This document shows positions 39,283 to 48,187 of a DNA stretch of 64,000 bases, piece by piece. Below the pieces are notes generated by a model that did not search any database, was not told where the DNA came from, and was given only the letters and a program-made list of their open reading frames with translations. Position numbers and translations under genes: made by a program. Origin of the DNA: Clostridia bacterium (GTDB lineage Bacteria; Bacillota_A; Clostridia; Christensenellales; Aristaeellaceae); the NCBI GenBank assembly GCA_017525805.1, contig JAFXSH010000069.1, positions 1 to 64,000 of the forward strand, in the 5' to 3' direction. Position 1 is the stretch's first letter. Every line of letters starts with the position of its first letter.

Positions 39283-39572
39283 CATTTACTCTGCATCCAG
39301 AAGGTGTATCTGTTTGCAGCAGGAAACACCTCGGCCATGATGTGTTTATGGTGCGGGCATTCAAAAGAGATTAAAGAAAATGTCCCAATGTTTGGACCGA
39401 CATCATAGTGCGCCCGAATCATATTATCGATTTCTCTGGTCTGATGCTCCTCGGTGGCGATGGAACAGAGGCAGTTCTTGTACTCCAGATAACGATTGAG
39501 CAGGTCAAGGCCGCCAACAAGGATGACAAAGGCCAGAGCAATTATTCCTATGAACCGAAGGAAGTGTTTCAT
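39282..39572 (-). CDS. Small membrane-anchored protein (96 aa)
   Basis: The N-terminal FLRFIGIIALAFVILVGGLDLL is a membrane anchor or signal sequence. The outer part has Cys residues (NCLCSIATEEHQTRE) and a His-rich stretch (ECPHHKHIM). GGAGGAG precedes ATG 39572. Its start overlaps the end of the SLOG relic. No family recognised. Confidence 0.6.
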   Translation of the reverse strand: MKHFLRFIGIIALAFVILVGGLDLLNRYLEYKNCLCSIATEEHQTREIDNMIRAHYDVGPNIGTFSLISFECPHHKHIMAEVFPAANRYTFWMQSK

Positions 39573-40081
39573 AGTGTGTCTCCTCCGATCATAATGACGA
39601 TGCGCACCGCATGTTCCTCAGCGTAGCGGATGGTGTTGACCGTTCCGCCGCTCACCACTAAAGAAAGCCAGCACCAAGGCGCTGTGGTCAACCATCCAGA
39701 TGCTCCTTTTCTGATAGGCATCCATGGAGAAAGCTGGGCAGATGATTTTGCTGAGATCAGCTTTCTGGAGGATAGTGGTTTATTGATGCTGCCACGCTGC
39801 GCTTCAGCGTTTCTCAAAATCAGGGTGGGGCAAGGCGCAGACCAGCCGAATACCAGAGGGAGGTTGCTTTTCAGCGAGGACGACCTCTGCGGCCCAAATG
39901 TCAATCCCTTATGCCCTGCCGGATATGAATGTAGAGTAGCCCGGACTGTAGCCTTTTCTGATATGATCTGTCAGAAGCGCGACAGCCTCTTTTTTGTGCA
40001 GTTCAGCTTTTCCGGTCGATGCCCGATAAAGCTGCATCTATGCAAGCGTTTCTCCGCTTCCATCCCATTTCCGCCTCCCAT
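39569..40081 (-). pseudogene. Decayed SLOG (DUF1273) gene
   Basis: Minus-strand fragments in changing frames match the intact SLOG protein at 28084: CSFIGHRPEKL (from ATG 40081), GYSTFISG then a TAA where the family has a residue, GIDIWAAEVVLAEKQ, LVCALPHPDFEKR, RSIWMVDHSALVLAFFSGE and SGGTVNTIRYAEEHA. At least one in-frame stop and three shifts separate them. Confidence 0.8.
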
Positions 40082-40251
40082 GGATAATCCGCCCAAAGCC
40101 TGAAATGGTGTTTATTTCAACATCGTTTTTCCCTTTGAAGGCGTTTATTATAATATCATATTTTCGACAAGTAAACAATAGCATGGTGTTCAACTAAACG
40201 GTAAAATTATTTCAGGAAAGGTGCCCCTGATATGAAAGAGGGTATGAGGAT

Positions 40252-40563
40252 ATGAACACTGTGGAGCGGCTGAAACAGCTCCTGAAGGAACGCAACTGGA
40301 CGGAGTACAGGCTTGCCAAGGAGGGCGGACTATCCATGTCCACCCTGCAGAATATCTATAAGAGAAACACGATTCCCACAATCGACACCCTTGAGAGAAT
40401 CTGCACCGCATTTGGTATTACGCTTTCCCAGTTTTTTGCCGAAGGTGAAATCGTTGATCTTTCCCCGGAACTGAAGCGGCTATTCGATGGGTGGGTCAAC
40501 CTGACGCTGGAGCAGAAACAAGCGGTCCAGACAATTATAAATGCCTTCAATCATGATAAATAA
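40252..40563 (+). CDS. XRE-family HTH regulator (103 aa)
   Basis: HTH at residues 4-60 (LKQLLKERNWTEYRLAKEGGLSMSTLQNIYKRNTIPTIDTLERICTAFGITLSQFF), followed by a helix (LSPELKRLFDGWVNLTLEQKQAVQTIINAF). A typical small clostridial regulator. It ends just before a strong terminator. Targets unknown. Confidence 0.85.
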   Translation: MNTVERLKQLLKERNWTEYRLAKEGGLSMSTLQNIYKRNTIPTIDTLERICTAFGITLSQFFAEGEIVDLSPELKRLFDGWVNLTLEQKQAVQTIINAFNHDK

Positions 40564-40565
40564 AT

Positions 40566-40619
40566 AGCCTGTGCTTGATGGACTGACAATCAGCCAGCAG
40601 ATCAAGCTCAGGCTTTTTC
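40566..40619 (+). terminator. Strong terminator after the XRE gene
   Basis: Fourteen-base arms (AGCCTGTGCTTGAT / ATCAAGCTCAGGCT, one mismatch) with a T-run. Confidence 0.85.
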
Positions 40620-40645
40620 TATCTATGAAAACAGCAATGCCTTTG

Positions 40646-41590
40646 TTATGTGGGTAGTTTCCATTGGCTGGAACGGTCCGGCTGTTTTTCTATGATGATA
40701 CCGGCTTTCTTTCGCAAACGGTACATCTGGCTGGAGCCAAGACCGCGCTCATTGCCCAATTCCATGATCTTTCTGCTATCCTGGGGGCCAGACTTGAGCG
40801 TTTTCAAAAGAAAATCAATAGGTTCTTCTTCATCGTCTTCTCCCTCCAAAGTATCATAGCTTTCAAAAGTCAGCCCCAGATTTTCATCCTGGCGAATGAT
40901 GATAGGGGTGGACTCTTTTCCCATGAGGCTCATTTTTGTCGCTTCCAGAATTCTCACCGAGGGATCATGCTCATCATCTGGTCGGAGTGTCAGAATGCAG
41001 CGCAGCGTATTGTACAGCTCGGTGCCGCCGATGCCGCGATTTATGTCGGGAAGAAGCCCCTTGATAAAGTTACCGGCAAGGATAACGGCGGCCTCCATTC
41101 GCTCGGCGGCAAGCTGTATTTCGCAGACCATATTCCGCAGTGCTGCATTGTCGCTCGTCGATATTCCGTTTACAAACTGCTGCCAAGGGTCGATGAAGAT
41201 GACCTTAGCGCCAGTTGTTCTGATGCATTCTTCAATTTCTGATCCCGTAAGAAGAAAATGGCCTTCCTGCTCGTCCTGGAACAGAGCATTATTTTTATTG
41301 CCACCATACAGCTCGAACAATGGAACTATGGTATCGTCAATGCCATTCTCCGCCGTAACATAAAAGGACTTGAGTGGTTCGCCATGGCCAAGAGGAAGAA
41401 GCTGTCCGTGAAACATGCTGGGAGGATATATGCCGTTGCTGAGGTCCGCCAGAATCTTCATGATCAGACTGGTTTTACCAATGCCGGTTGCCCCCTGGAG
41501 CAGCGTCACTTTCCCAAACGGGATAAAGGGACGCCAGAGCCAATTTGTGTTCCGGGGAGTAACATCATTATAAGATTTCGGGCAGATCAT
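40646..41590 (-). CDS. RepA-like AAA ATPase of a mobile element
   Basis: 314 aa. Walker A LLQGATGIGKTSLIMKIL (residues 31-48) and Walker B VIFIDPWQQFV (near 130-140). Also FYVTAENGIDDTIVPLFELYG and IGGTELYNTLRCILTLRPDDEHDPSVRILEATK, features of RecA-fold RepA/AAA_25 helicases. The C-terminal end is an HTH-like tail (SSQMYRLRKKAGIIIEKQ). Probably a replication helicase or regulator of an older element. The gene starts with GGTGTCACC before the ATG; neighbours are HTH regulators. Confidence 0.8.
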   Translation of the reverse strand: MICPKSYNDVTPRNTNWLWRPFIPFGKVTLLQGATGIGKTSLIMKILADLSNGIYPPSMFHGQLLPLGHGEPLKSFYVTAENGIDDTIVPLFELYGGNKNNALFQDEQEGHFLLTGSEIEECIRTTGAKVIFIDPWQQFVNGISTSDNAALRNMVCEIQLAAERMEAAVILAGNFIKGLLPDINRGIGGTELYNTLRCILTLRPDDEHDPSVRILEATKMSLMGKESTPIIIRQDENLGLTFESYDTLEGEDDEEEPIDFLLKTLKSGPQDSRKIMELGNERGLGSSQMYRLRKKAGIIIEKQPDRSSQWKLPT

Positions 41591-41758
41591 GGTGACACCT
41601 CTTGATTCATGTCATTGGGAAAACCAGTCGATGATAAATGCCATTTTTCATTCGCATCAAAATGAAAAATGAAGAAAAATGGGAAACCCTTATGCCGCAA
41701 TGCTTTTACCTACTCTTTTTTCATTTTGCACATTTTCAAAGTTTATGGGGCCAGCAAT

Positions 41759-42118
41759 TCATTGTTGCCCGTCGGGCTTCGATTCACCCGGTTCTTCGCC
41801 CAGCAGTTTCCCGTTTTCCTTATATCGGATCTGGCCATGATCGTCAGCATAGATTCTCGCTCCGAAGACATACTCACCATGGAAAAACTTCACAATGTCC
41901 ATATCAAGCGCTTCAAGAACCTTGCAGGCAGTGGTGAAAGAACTGCGGCGAAGATCCCGCTTTCCAGACTCGAAGTATTGATACTGCTGTTGAGTGATCC
42001 CGGCTTTTTCCGCGACCTGACTCTGGGTAAGGCCGTGAACGATGCGCCATTCATGAAGTATAGAGGCAGTATTAAGGTGGACGGTCTGAAAGCCATCCAA
42101 GCTGAACTCCTCGTTCAT
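41759..42118 (-). CDS. XRE-family HTH regulator (119 aa)
   Basis: HTH around residues 20-75 (LHEWRIVHGLTQSQVAEKAGITQQQYQYFESGKRDLRRSSFTTACKVLEAL) with a short C-terminal beta part. GAGGTG precedes ATG 42118. Its promoter is covered by an 11-bp-arm palindrome, so autoregulation is expected. Confidence 0.85.
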   Translation of the reverse strand: MNEEFSLDGFQTVHLNTASILHEWRIVHGLTQSQVAEKAGITQQQYQYFESGKRDLRRSSFTTACKVLEALDMDIVKFFHGEYVFGARIYADDHGQIRYKENGKLLGEEPGESKPDGQQ

Positions 42119-42136
42119 GTCATCACCTCTGTTGCA

Positions 42137-42165
42137 ATTTTACAACAACTGTTGTAAAATGTCAA
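42137..42165 (-). promoter_or_regulatory. Promoter and operator of the 42118 regulator
   Basis: Minus strand: TTGACA, 17-base spacer, TAAAAT. A perfect palindrome with 11-bp arms (ATTTTACAACA, two-base centre) spans 42137-42160, covering spacer and -10. Confidence 0.8.
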
Positions 42166-42309
42166 CAGTCAAATGGTTTATGCATGATCCTTTACAGGCC
42201 CTTTCCCTTCATCCAAAAGAGTCATGATTTGTATTGCCTGTGTACCACAGACAGTCCCCAAGGTTTACGCCAGGGGAACTGCTGCGGCTTATGCGGGCAA
42301 TCCTGTTAT

Positions 42310-42651
42310 TTACACACCAACCTCTGAGAGCATTGTTTTAAAGAAAGCCAATGCCCTGATAATGATCTCCTTCTCTTTGACATTACAGTCGAGAAGGATC
42401 TCCTGGACTTCATTACCAACTGCGGACTGGGGATGCGTCAGCACATCGATAAGGATATCATCCGCCGAAACCTTCAGAGTGTTGGCGATGCTGATCAAAG
42501 TTTCAATGCTTGGGGCTTTCACTCCTCTCTCTATCGCAGTAATCGTGGCAGTGGAACTGTGAATGAGGTCGCCCAGCTGCTCTTGCGTCAGGTGTTTATC
42601 CAACCGATACCGTTTGATGCGTATACCGATCCTGCTGTAGTCAATAGACAC
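42310..42651 (-). CDS. XRE-family HTH regulator (113 aa)
   Basis: GTG 42651 fits GGGAGG nine bases upstream better than ATG 42660, which abuts that site. HTH at residues about 8-65 (IGIRIKRYRLDKHLTQEQLGDLIHSSTATITAIERGVKAPSIETLISIANTLKVSADDIL). The tail (LLDCNVKEKEIIIRALAFFKTML) is the usual oligomerisation helix. It lies divergent from the recombinase at 42960; the 42652-42959 gap shows no other gene. Confidence 0.8.
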   Translation of the reverse strand: MSIDYSRIGIRIKRYRLDKHLTQEQLGDLIHSSTATITAIERGVKAPSIETLISIANTLKVSADDILIDVLTHPQSAVGNEVQEILLDCNVKEKEIIIRALAFFKTMLSEVGV

Positions 42652-42959
42652 CAGTATCATCCTCCCTTATGGCCCGCATAAGGTTGGTGCGATATTACCT
42701 CTGAAAGGACAGTAAATCAACTCAATTTAAGAACTTATCGAAAGTTCTAAATTGTTTTCGCTCCGCACGCCATTATATATGAAAAAAAGCTGTTGGAATC
42801 ATACCGTTGGCATCAATGAAGGGCACCGTGGATACTAATGGTATGAACAGGCCATCATGGTTCAGATATATAATAATGGTGGAAATCTGTCCACAGAGTC
42901 TGGCGGAATGACAAGATTATATCGCACAACACTCTGTGTTGCAGGGGGAGGATACACCA

Positions 42960-44852
42960 ATGATCGCATCTGAGAGGCAAGCCAATGCTGAAACGAGAAA
43001 AGAGAAGATCGCAGAGCGATATAAAGGCGTTGATCCTTCTCTCCTGGAGGTTATCCCCGCCGAGAACATGGAATCTGTGGACATTACGCAACAGCATCTG
43101 AAGGTGGCCGCATATATTCGGGTGTCCACAGAAAACGACGAGCAGCAGTCGTCTTTCAACCTGCAGGAAAAGGAATTCACTGAACGGATCGATGCCAATC
43201 CTCTGTGGGATAACGCCGGTATATATAGCGATGAGGGTATCTCAGGAACTGAGCTCTCTCACAGAAAAGGCATGCTCCAGATGATCGAGGACGCCAAGGC
43301 AGGAAAGATACAGTTGATCCTGGCAAAGTCCATCGCCAGGTTTGCCAGAAACGTGGTGGACTGCCTGTCCATCATCGAGGAACTGAAGAAGCTGGATCCC
43401 CCCGTGGGCGTACATTTTGACGAGGGGAATATTTACACCTTGGATAGTTCAGGCAGCGTGGTGCTGACGGTTCTGGCAACCGTAGCTGAAGAGGAATCAC
43501 GCTCTAAATCGTTCATCATGAACTGGTCCATAGAAAAGCGATTCAGCAGAGGCATATTTCTTACGCCGGAGCTTTTGGGCTACGATAAAGATGAGGACGG
43601 CAACTTGGTGGTGAACCCTACCGAGGCTGAAACCGTGAAGGCTATCTATGGTCTTTACCTAAACGGGTGGAGCACTCCGGGCATAGCCGCCTTGCTTGCC
43701 CGCTATGGAAGGCTCACCAAGGTTGGCAACAGAGTATGGCATCCATCGACTGTGTTGGGGATCATCAGGAATGAGAGATACGTTGGGGACGTACTCGCCA
43801 GGAAAACCTATACGCCAAACTATAAGGATCACAAGGTAAAAAAGAACAGGCACAACAGGAATCAGTATCGCCAACGGGATCATCACGAGGCGATTATTTC
43901 CCGTGATGCTTTTGACGCCGCCAACAAGATCCAGGAGTCCATGCGTTTTATCAAGAAAAAAAGAACGCTGCCAGTTCTGAGCGTCGTAGAGAAAGGTGTT
44001 CTCAAGGGGTATGTGCCGGTTCATAAGGATTGGACTGGATTTACCGGCGTGGAGTACCGCATTGCGTCCGAGAGCGTGGAGCCGGAGGCTGTCCCCGAAA
44101 TTGGGCATATTGGAAAGCAGATCAACTTTTCGGGCTATCAGACAATCCGGGGTGAATTTTATGGAACGCTGAATAGGCCGGCGCTTACCATATCCGCAGG
44201 AAGGATGCGCTTTAGCAAAGTATGCCTGGATAAGTTCGTGGATGTGGAATATGTAGAACTACTGCTCAATCCGACGAAGCGGTGCATCGCAATCCGGCCT
44301 TGCTTATCTGACAATCCAAACGCAATTCGCTGGGGCGGGTTGAAGAAGGGCAGATGGGCTGTTCGTGACATGAGCTGCCGCGGCCTGAGCCGGGTATTAG
44401 TGGATGTGATGGACTGGGCAGCCGAGGATCGGTATCGATTCTGCGGTGAATTCATACAGACACAGGAGGGGAAACTCCTTCTGTTCACACTGGATGAGTC
44501 TGTGATCACGAGAACGGAGACCCGTATCTATGTTCCTGCGAAAGAGGACAGTCAGGATCAGACAGAAACTGACACCGAGCAAGGTACAGAAGAAGTTGTC
44601 TTTACCGAGACAGTCAAGATCTATTCGACTTCGTTGGCAGGAACCTTTGGCAGGCCGATCAAAAGCATCACGGCTGTTTCTCTGCTGGAACGGAGTCATT
44701 ATGCTGAGGACTGGGATGTACTAAGGCAGGCCCAGCCCATTGAAGAACTAAGTATCCTGACAAAGGATCGGCTGGAAGAACTGAAGCTGGAAGCGGATAC
44801 AATCATAGGAGGATGGTCAATCGATGACGGAAACGAAAATGCGGACAATTGA
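42960..44852 (+). CDS. Large serine recombinase 4 with unusual C-terminal domain
   Basis: 630 aa. VAAYIRVSTENDEQQSSFNLQ (near residue 45) has the catalytic serine. KSIARFARNVVDCLSIIEEL and GYDKDEDGNLVVNPTEAETV follow, then the recombinase domain (LGIIRNERYVGDVLARKTY). There is no zinc-ribbon cysteine cluster; instead residues about 380-600 form a beta-rich domain (FSGYQTIRGEFYGTLNRPALTISAGRMRFSKVCLD...). The two following genes encode proteins that resemble this C-terminal domain. GGGGGAGG lies before ATG 42960. It overlaps the next gene by 29 bases. Confidence 0.92.
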   Translation: MIASERQANAETRKEKIAERYKGVDPSLLEVIPAENMESVDITQQHLKVAAYIRVSTENDEQQSSFNLQEKEFTERIDANPLWDNAGIYSDEGISGTELSHRKGMLQMIEDAKAGKIQLILAKSIARFARNVVDCLSIIEELKKLDPPVGVHFDEGNIYTLDSSGSVVLTVLATVAEEESRSKSFIMNWSIEKRFSRGIFLTPELLGYDKDEDGNLVVNPTEAETVKAIYGLYLNGWSTPGIAALLARYGRLTKVGNRVWHPSTVLGIIRNERYVGDVLARKTYTPNYKDHKVKKNRHNRNQYRQRDHHEAIISRDAFDAANKIQESMRFIKKKRTLPVLSVVEKGVLKGYVPVHKDWTGFTGVEYRIASESVEPEAVPEIGHIGKQINFSGYQTIRGEFYGTLNRPALTISAGRMRFSKVCLDKFVDVEYVELLLNPTKRCIAIRPCLSDNPNAIRWGGLKKGRWAVRDMSCRGLSRVLVDVMDWAAEDRYRFCGEFIQTQEGKLLLFTLDESVITRTETRIYVPAKEDSQDQTETDTEQGTEEVVFTETVKIYSTSLAGTFGRPIKSITAVSLLERSHYAEDWDVLRQAQPIEELSILTKDRLEELKLEADTIIGGWSIDDGNENADN

Positions 44853-45606
44853 TGGTGCGATGACCGATCAGGAAATATCTGCGCGGGAGGAGCGCCGGCT
44901 TGAGCTGCAGAGAGAATTCTCCTACGATGGCTACCTGGTGATCCGCAAGGAACTGTATGCCAATCTTCGGGATCCCGCCATCACGGTCAGGGCTGGGAAT
45001 ATCACATTTAACACCGCCTGTATCGACAGCTTTGCCGGAGCAGTCTACGTCCGTCTCTACTTCAACGAGGAGTTGGGAAGATTGGCCGTCCGAAAGGTGA
45101 ATGAGAACGATAAGGATGCCCTTCGTTGGTGCACCGTTAAAGGCGATAAGCGTAAGAGCCGGAAGGTGAACTGTCCTGACCTCACTGACTTAATTTATTC
45201 CTCGATGAAATGGGATAAAAAGTGCAGGTACAAGATCCTGGGGTATTTGATTGAAGTGGAAAACGAGAAAGTGTATGTTTTCGATTTCACAGTAAAACGC
45301 ATATACCATGAGCGCCCCAAGAAGGGTGAACCAGGCCATGACCAACCCATCGACAGAAAAGGATTCTACTCGGACGACGTGGCTAATACTTACGGTGTCC
45401 CCGTGGAGGAGCACATCCGACAGACAGAAATCACCGAAGAGGACGGCTATGTGAACGTTGCCATGCTGACCGGCCCCAGGAGGACTGGACGGCAGGAAAT
45501 CGCAGAGCCTTTGATCCCCAACGGCCAAATCAGCTTTGACGAACTACCAACAAACCCAGAACAGACGGGTGTGGAGGCTGGCACAGGAGGTGATATGAGT
45601 GAATGA
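44824..45606 (+). CDS. Stand-alone homologue of the recombinase 4 C-terminal domain (A)
   Basis: 260 aa with no catalytic resolvase domain. GYLVIRKELYANLRDPAITVRAGNITFNTACIDSF (about residues 37-71) parallels GYQTIRGEFYGTLNRPALTISAGRMRFSKVCLDKF of the recombinase. The match continues through ALRW, YSSMKWDKKCRYKILGYLIE and SDDVANTYGVPVEEH. GGAGG precedes ATG 44824, inside the recombinase end. It may form a complex with the recombinase, for instance as a DNA-binding or directionality partner. Confidence 0.75.
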   Translation: MTETKMRTIDGAMTDQEISAREERRLELQREFSYDGYLVIRKELYANLRDPAITVRAGNITFNTACIDSFAGAVYVRLYFNEELGRLAVRKVNENDKDALRWCTVKGDKRKSRKVNCPDLTDLIYSSMKWDKKCRYKILGYLIEVENEKVYVFDFTVKRIYHERPKKGEPGHDQPIDRKGFYSDDVANTYGVPVEEHIRQTEITEEDGYVNVAMLTGPRRTGRQEIAEPLIPNGQISFDELPTNPEQTGVEAGTGGDMSE

Positions 45607-45991
45607 CCAGTACCTTTCCTGGGATTTATCCAAACCAGGTATTTCGTTTTGCCTTTCATCCGGCCGGATCGTTATTTTCCTGCGTACCTTGGATTTACTA
45701 AAATATCCGGAGTTCATTCGCTTCCTGTTCAATCCTGATTCTGGCAAGTTTGCTGTTCAGGTCTGCAGCATGAACGACGAAGGAGCGAAACGGCTTCCGA
45801 TCCGAAAACCGGACGAATGCTTGTCAATTAAAAACAAGGACCTGGTCAGATTGATGTATTCCTCGCGACATTGGAATCCCAGGATTTCCTACAGGCTCGC
45901 TGGAAAGTTTTTCCCTTCGGAGAAGCTCGTCAATTTTGAACTGAGTGCGGCATACGAGATTCACGAAGGACGGATCAAGAAGCCCTCCTGA
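45599..45991 (+). CDS. Stand-alone homologue of the recombinase 4 C-terminal domain (B)
   Basis: 130 aa from GTG 45599, eight bases after AGGAGG and overlapping the previous stop. SKPGISFCLSSGRIVIFLRTLDLLKYPEFIRFLFNPDSGKFAVQV and LVRLMYSSRHWNPRISYRLAGKFFPSEKLVNFEL align with the same region of recombinase 4 and of protein A, at lower similarity. The three genes form one coupled operon. Confidence 0.7.
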   Translation: MNDQYLSWDLSKPGISFCLSSGRIVIFLRTLDLLKYPEFIRFLFNPDSGKFAVQVCSMNDEGAKRLPIRKPDECLSIKNKDLVRLMYSSRHWNPRISYRLAGKFFPSEKLVNFELSAAYEIHEGRIKKPS

Positions 45992-46121
45992 CGATCAAGC
46001 CTTTGCTATGAAAACTTCCGGTTTTTTGCCGCAGAAAAGCCCCTCTGACGGGCTGGACGGTGGGCGGAGGAACGCCTTTCCACCTGGCGGAAATGCCCCG
46101 CTGCGCCAACCTGAAGCCAAC

Positions 46122-46187
46122 TCGAGGGATGCAGTCGGGTTATGCTGCAGGACACAGAAAACACAAGCGTCAGAGGAGGCAGAAGTA
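46122..46187 (+). repeat. Direct repeat left of the LysR gene
   Basis: About 65 bases (CGAGGGATGCAGTCGGGTTA...) match 47445-47510 with roughly six to ten differences. The remaining gap 45992-46538 has no gene; minus-strand fragments look like decayed coding sequence. Confidence 0.7.
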
Positions 46188-46538
46188 TTGATGGCGTATG
46201 AAGGAATTTCTTCCGTATGTGCATTGCCATTATATCCGTGAATATCGCTATGCATAAGTCAGACATTTCCTTTCTTCCTTTGCGTTTTTTTCTGACTTAA
46301 GTCTACCTCTTTCCCCTTCCTGCACAAGCGTCCACCGCTTCGTCCACCGTGGACGTTACTTTGAGAATTGACTGGAATTTACTATCCATGAAATATAGAA
46401 AACGATAAAGCAGCTGCCGTTTACAAAGTGTTCGCGATGTGCTACAATTCATTTCGGAAGTATATACATATGTATCCAAACTTTTATGCCCGACATGCAA
46501 GTACAGTTTGAGGAAGTAAAAGGGGGAATGATGCATAG

Positions 46539-47444
46539 ATGAATATGAAACAACTCCGGTATGCTGTTGTACTTGCTCAAAAAGGATCGTTTTCTTCAGC
46601 AGCGGAAGCACTGGCGATCAGCCAGCCTTCTCTTTCTCAATATATCAAAAAGATCGAAAATGAAATCGGTCTGGAGCTTTTTGATCGGACCAACGGCGAT
46701 GTGCGGCTAACGGACGCCGGGCGCGTCTATATCGAAGCGGGAAGGAAGATCCTCGATCTGGAGCACCAGATGGAGATTTCCTTTTCCGATCTCGCCGCCC
46801 ATAAAACCGGTTCTCTGATCGTGGGCACCGCCCCGTACCGGGCTGCGGGCATGATGCCGGAAATCGCCAGCGCTTTCAAAAAAATACATCCCGGCATGCA
46901 CCTGGTGATCCGGGAAGGCACGACCGCAGAACTGGCGGAGGGCATGGAACACGGGGAATATGATCTTTGCCTGACGTTGCTGCCACTGGACGGACGGATA
47001 TTTGAATGGGAAAAGGTCGCGGAAGAAGAACTGGTTCTTTCGGTTCCTGCTTCCATGCCTGTGTTTCAAACCGTGGATATTCCCGATAGGAAATACCCCG
47101 CCGTCAGCGTGAAGGCGCTAAACAGGCAGGAATTGGTCATGCTCACAGACACGCAGTATATACAGAAACAATTGCTGAGTCTCGCTATGGATTGCCAGTT
47201 GGAGCTTCGTACCGCGGCGGTCGTAAAAAGTCTGGAAGCGCAGATTGCCATGGTGCGGGCGGGTGTGGGTATGGCGCTGTTGCCCTCCGGCATAGAACGT
47301 TTCTGCAATCCCGGGGAAGTGACGTTTTATTCCTTTATTCAGCCGGTTCCCAAGCGTGAATTAGTGGTCATGTGGCGAAGGGATAGGCAATTATCCCAGG
47401 TAGCATGTGAGCTGAAAGATATAATTCGAGGTGTAAACGGGTAG
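46539..47444 (+). CDS. LysR-family transcriptional regulator
   Basis: 301 aa. N-terminal winged HTH (MKQLRYAVVLAQKGSFSSAAEALAISQPSLSQYIKKIENEIGLELFDR, residues 3-50). The effector domain includes LIVGTAPYRAAGMMPEIASAF and AQIAMVRAGVGMALLPSG. LysR proteins control metabolic genes in response to small ligands; the target is not nearby and no divergent gene is seen. The gene stands alone between two direct repeats, so it may be a moved cassette or the repeats may be older sequence split by it. Confidence 0.92.
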   Translation: MNMKQLRYAVVLAQKGSFSSAAEALAISQPSLSQYIKKIENEIGLELFDRTNGDVRLTDAGRVYIEAGRKILDLEHQMEISFSDLAAHKTGSLIVGTAPYRAAGMMPEIASAFKKIHPGMHLVIREGTTAELAEGMEHGEYDLCLTLLPLDGRIFEWEKVAEEELVLSVPASMPVFQTVDIPDRKYPAVSVKALNRQELVMLTDTQYIQKQLLSLAMDCQLELRTAAVVKSLEAQIAMVRAGVGMALLPSGIERFCNPGEVTFYSFIQPVPKRELVVMWRRDRQLSQVACELKDIIRGVNG

Positions 47445-47510
47445 ACGAGGGACGCGGCCGGGTTATGCTGCAGGCCACAGAAAACACAAGCGTCGGAAGA
47501 GACAGAATTC
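47445..47510 (+). repeat. Direct repeat right of the LysR gene
   Basis: Partner of 46122-46187. It begins at the base after the LysR stop codon. Confidence 0.7.
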
Positions 47511-47541
47511 GATTCAGACAGAAAAGGAAAGCCCTTTCCCT

Positions 47542-47613
47542 CGTGGTAACTTGTCTTTCCTCTCTGGTCACAATCCTTTCCTTTGTGGTCACATCCGCTT
47601 CTCATCTGGTCAC
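47542..47613 (+). repeat. Four 21-bp tandem repeats around TGGTCAC
   Basis: TGGTAAC/TGGTCAC units start at 47544, 47565, 47586 and 47607, exactly 21 bases apart, with pyrimidine-rich spacers. A further TGGTCAC lies at 47731. Two helical turns of spacing suggest protein binding on one face. No gene is found in 47511-47767. Confidence 0.75.
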
Positions 47614-47767
47614 ACGGGGCCAGAGGGCAAGAAAAAGCAGCTGAATGAAGTGTGACCAGCAGACAGCACGCCGAAATAACGGTGTGCTTTTTTTTGCGCT
47701 TTTTTCAGCCGGTTACAGCCCTTCTCGTCTGGTCACTATAAAAGGTTGTCAACAAGCAACTAATACT

Positions 47768-48025
47768 TCAATGTGTTGAGCTCCACCTTTTTATTGACCA
47801 CAATATATTGTGGTTTTCCTCTCTTGTCACGGGCGGTTCATTGGCAACAAACTCTTCACTGTCGGGGCGAACAAAAATGACGCCTGTCTCGCGGCGTAAT
47901 GGGAGGATAAACTGAGCAAAATAGACAAAAGACAGATTATCATCCACCCGGTCGCCAGTTTCAGACAGGTTTTTTCCTACTTTTGACGCTTCTTTCGGGT
48001 TAACCCGCGACCCGCCAAATCCCAC
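47768..48025 (-). pseudogene. Fragment of an unrecognised gene
   Basis: A minus-strand frame contains VDDNLSFVYFAQFILPLRRETGVIFVRPDSEEFVANEPP and then NHNILW. The stretch IFVRPxSEEFVANEPP and NHNILW recurs in a broken frame at 63255-63360, so both are pieces of a dispersed gene family. Function not recognised. Confidence 0.5.
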
Positions 48026-48038
48026 GAATAATAAGGTT

Positions 48039-48122
48039 TCATAGGAAGGTCAGCTTTCCGCCAATGACCCACTCGTTGCCGCCATGGGCGGCATAGTTCC
48101 TTGTGTTGCGGGTATTATCCAT
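48039..48122 (-). pseudogene. Truncated phage head-fibre-like gene start
   Basis: ATG 48122 after GGAG opens NYAAHGGNEWVIGGKLTF (28 codons, then stop), similar to the beginning of small head-fibre proteins that follow the major capsid gene in clostridial phages. Confidence 0.55.
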
Positions 48123-48187
48123 ATTGATCTCCATTCCGGCGGGCTGCCCATCATAGAGCAGCCCGCCATTTTCTTTTTTGCCTGCGA

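Noticed and set aside
39569..39904. 111-codon minus-strand open frame as a real gene
   Set aside because: It mixes frames of the decayed SLOG gene; only its last 26 codons (SGGTVNTIRYAEEHA) are family-like.
46539..47444. LysR gene as part of a serine recombinase element
   Set aside because: No shared leader, promoter or overlap with the recombinase operon; direct repeats separate it on both sides.
47542..47737. CRISPR array
   Set aside because: Repeats are only about 7-10 conserved bases with 21-bp period and no spacers of usual length; no cas genes in the window.
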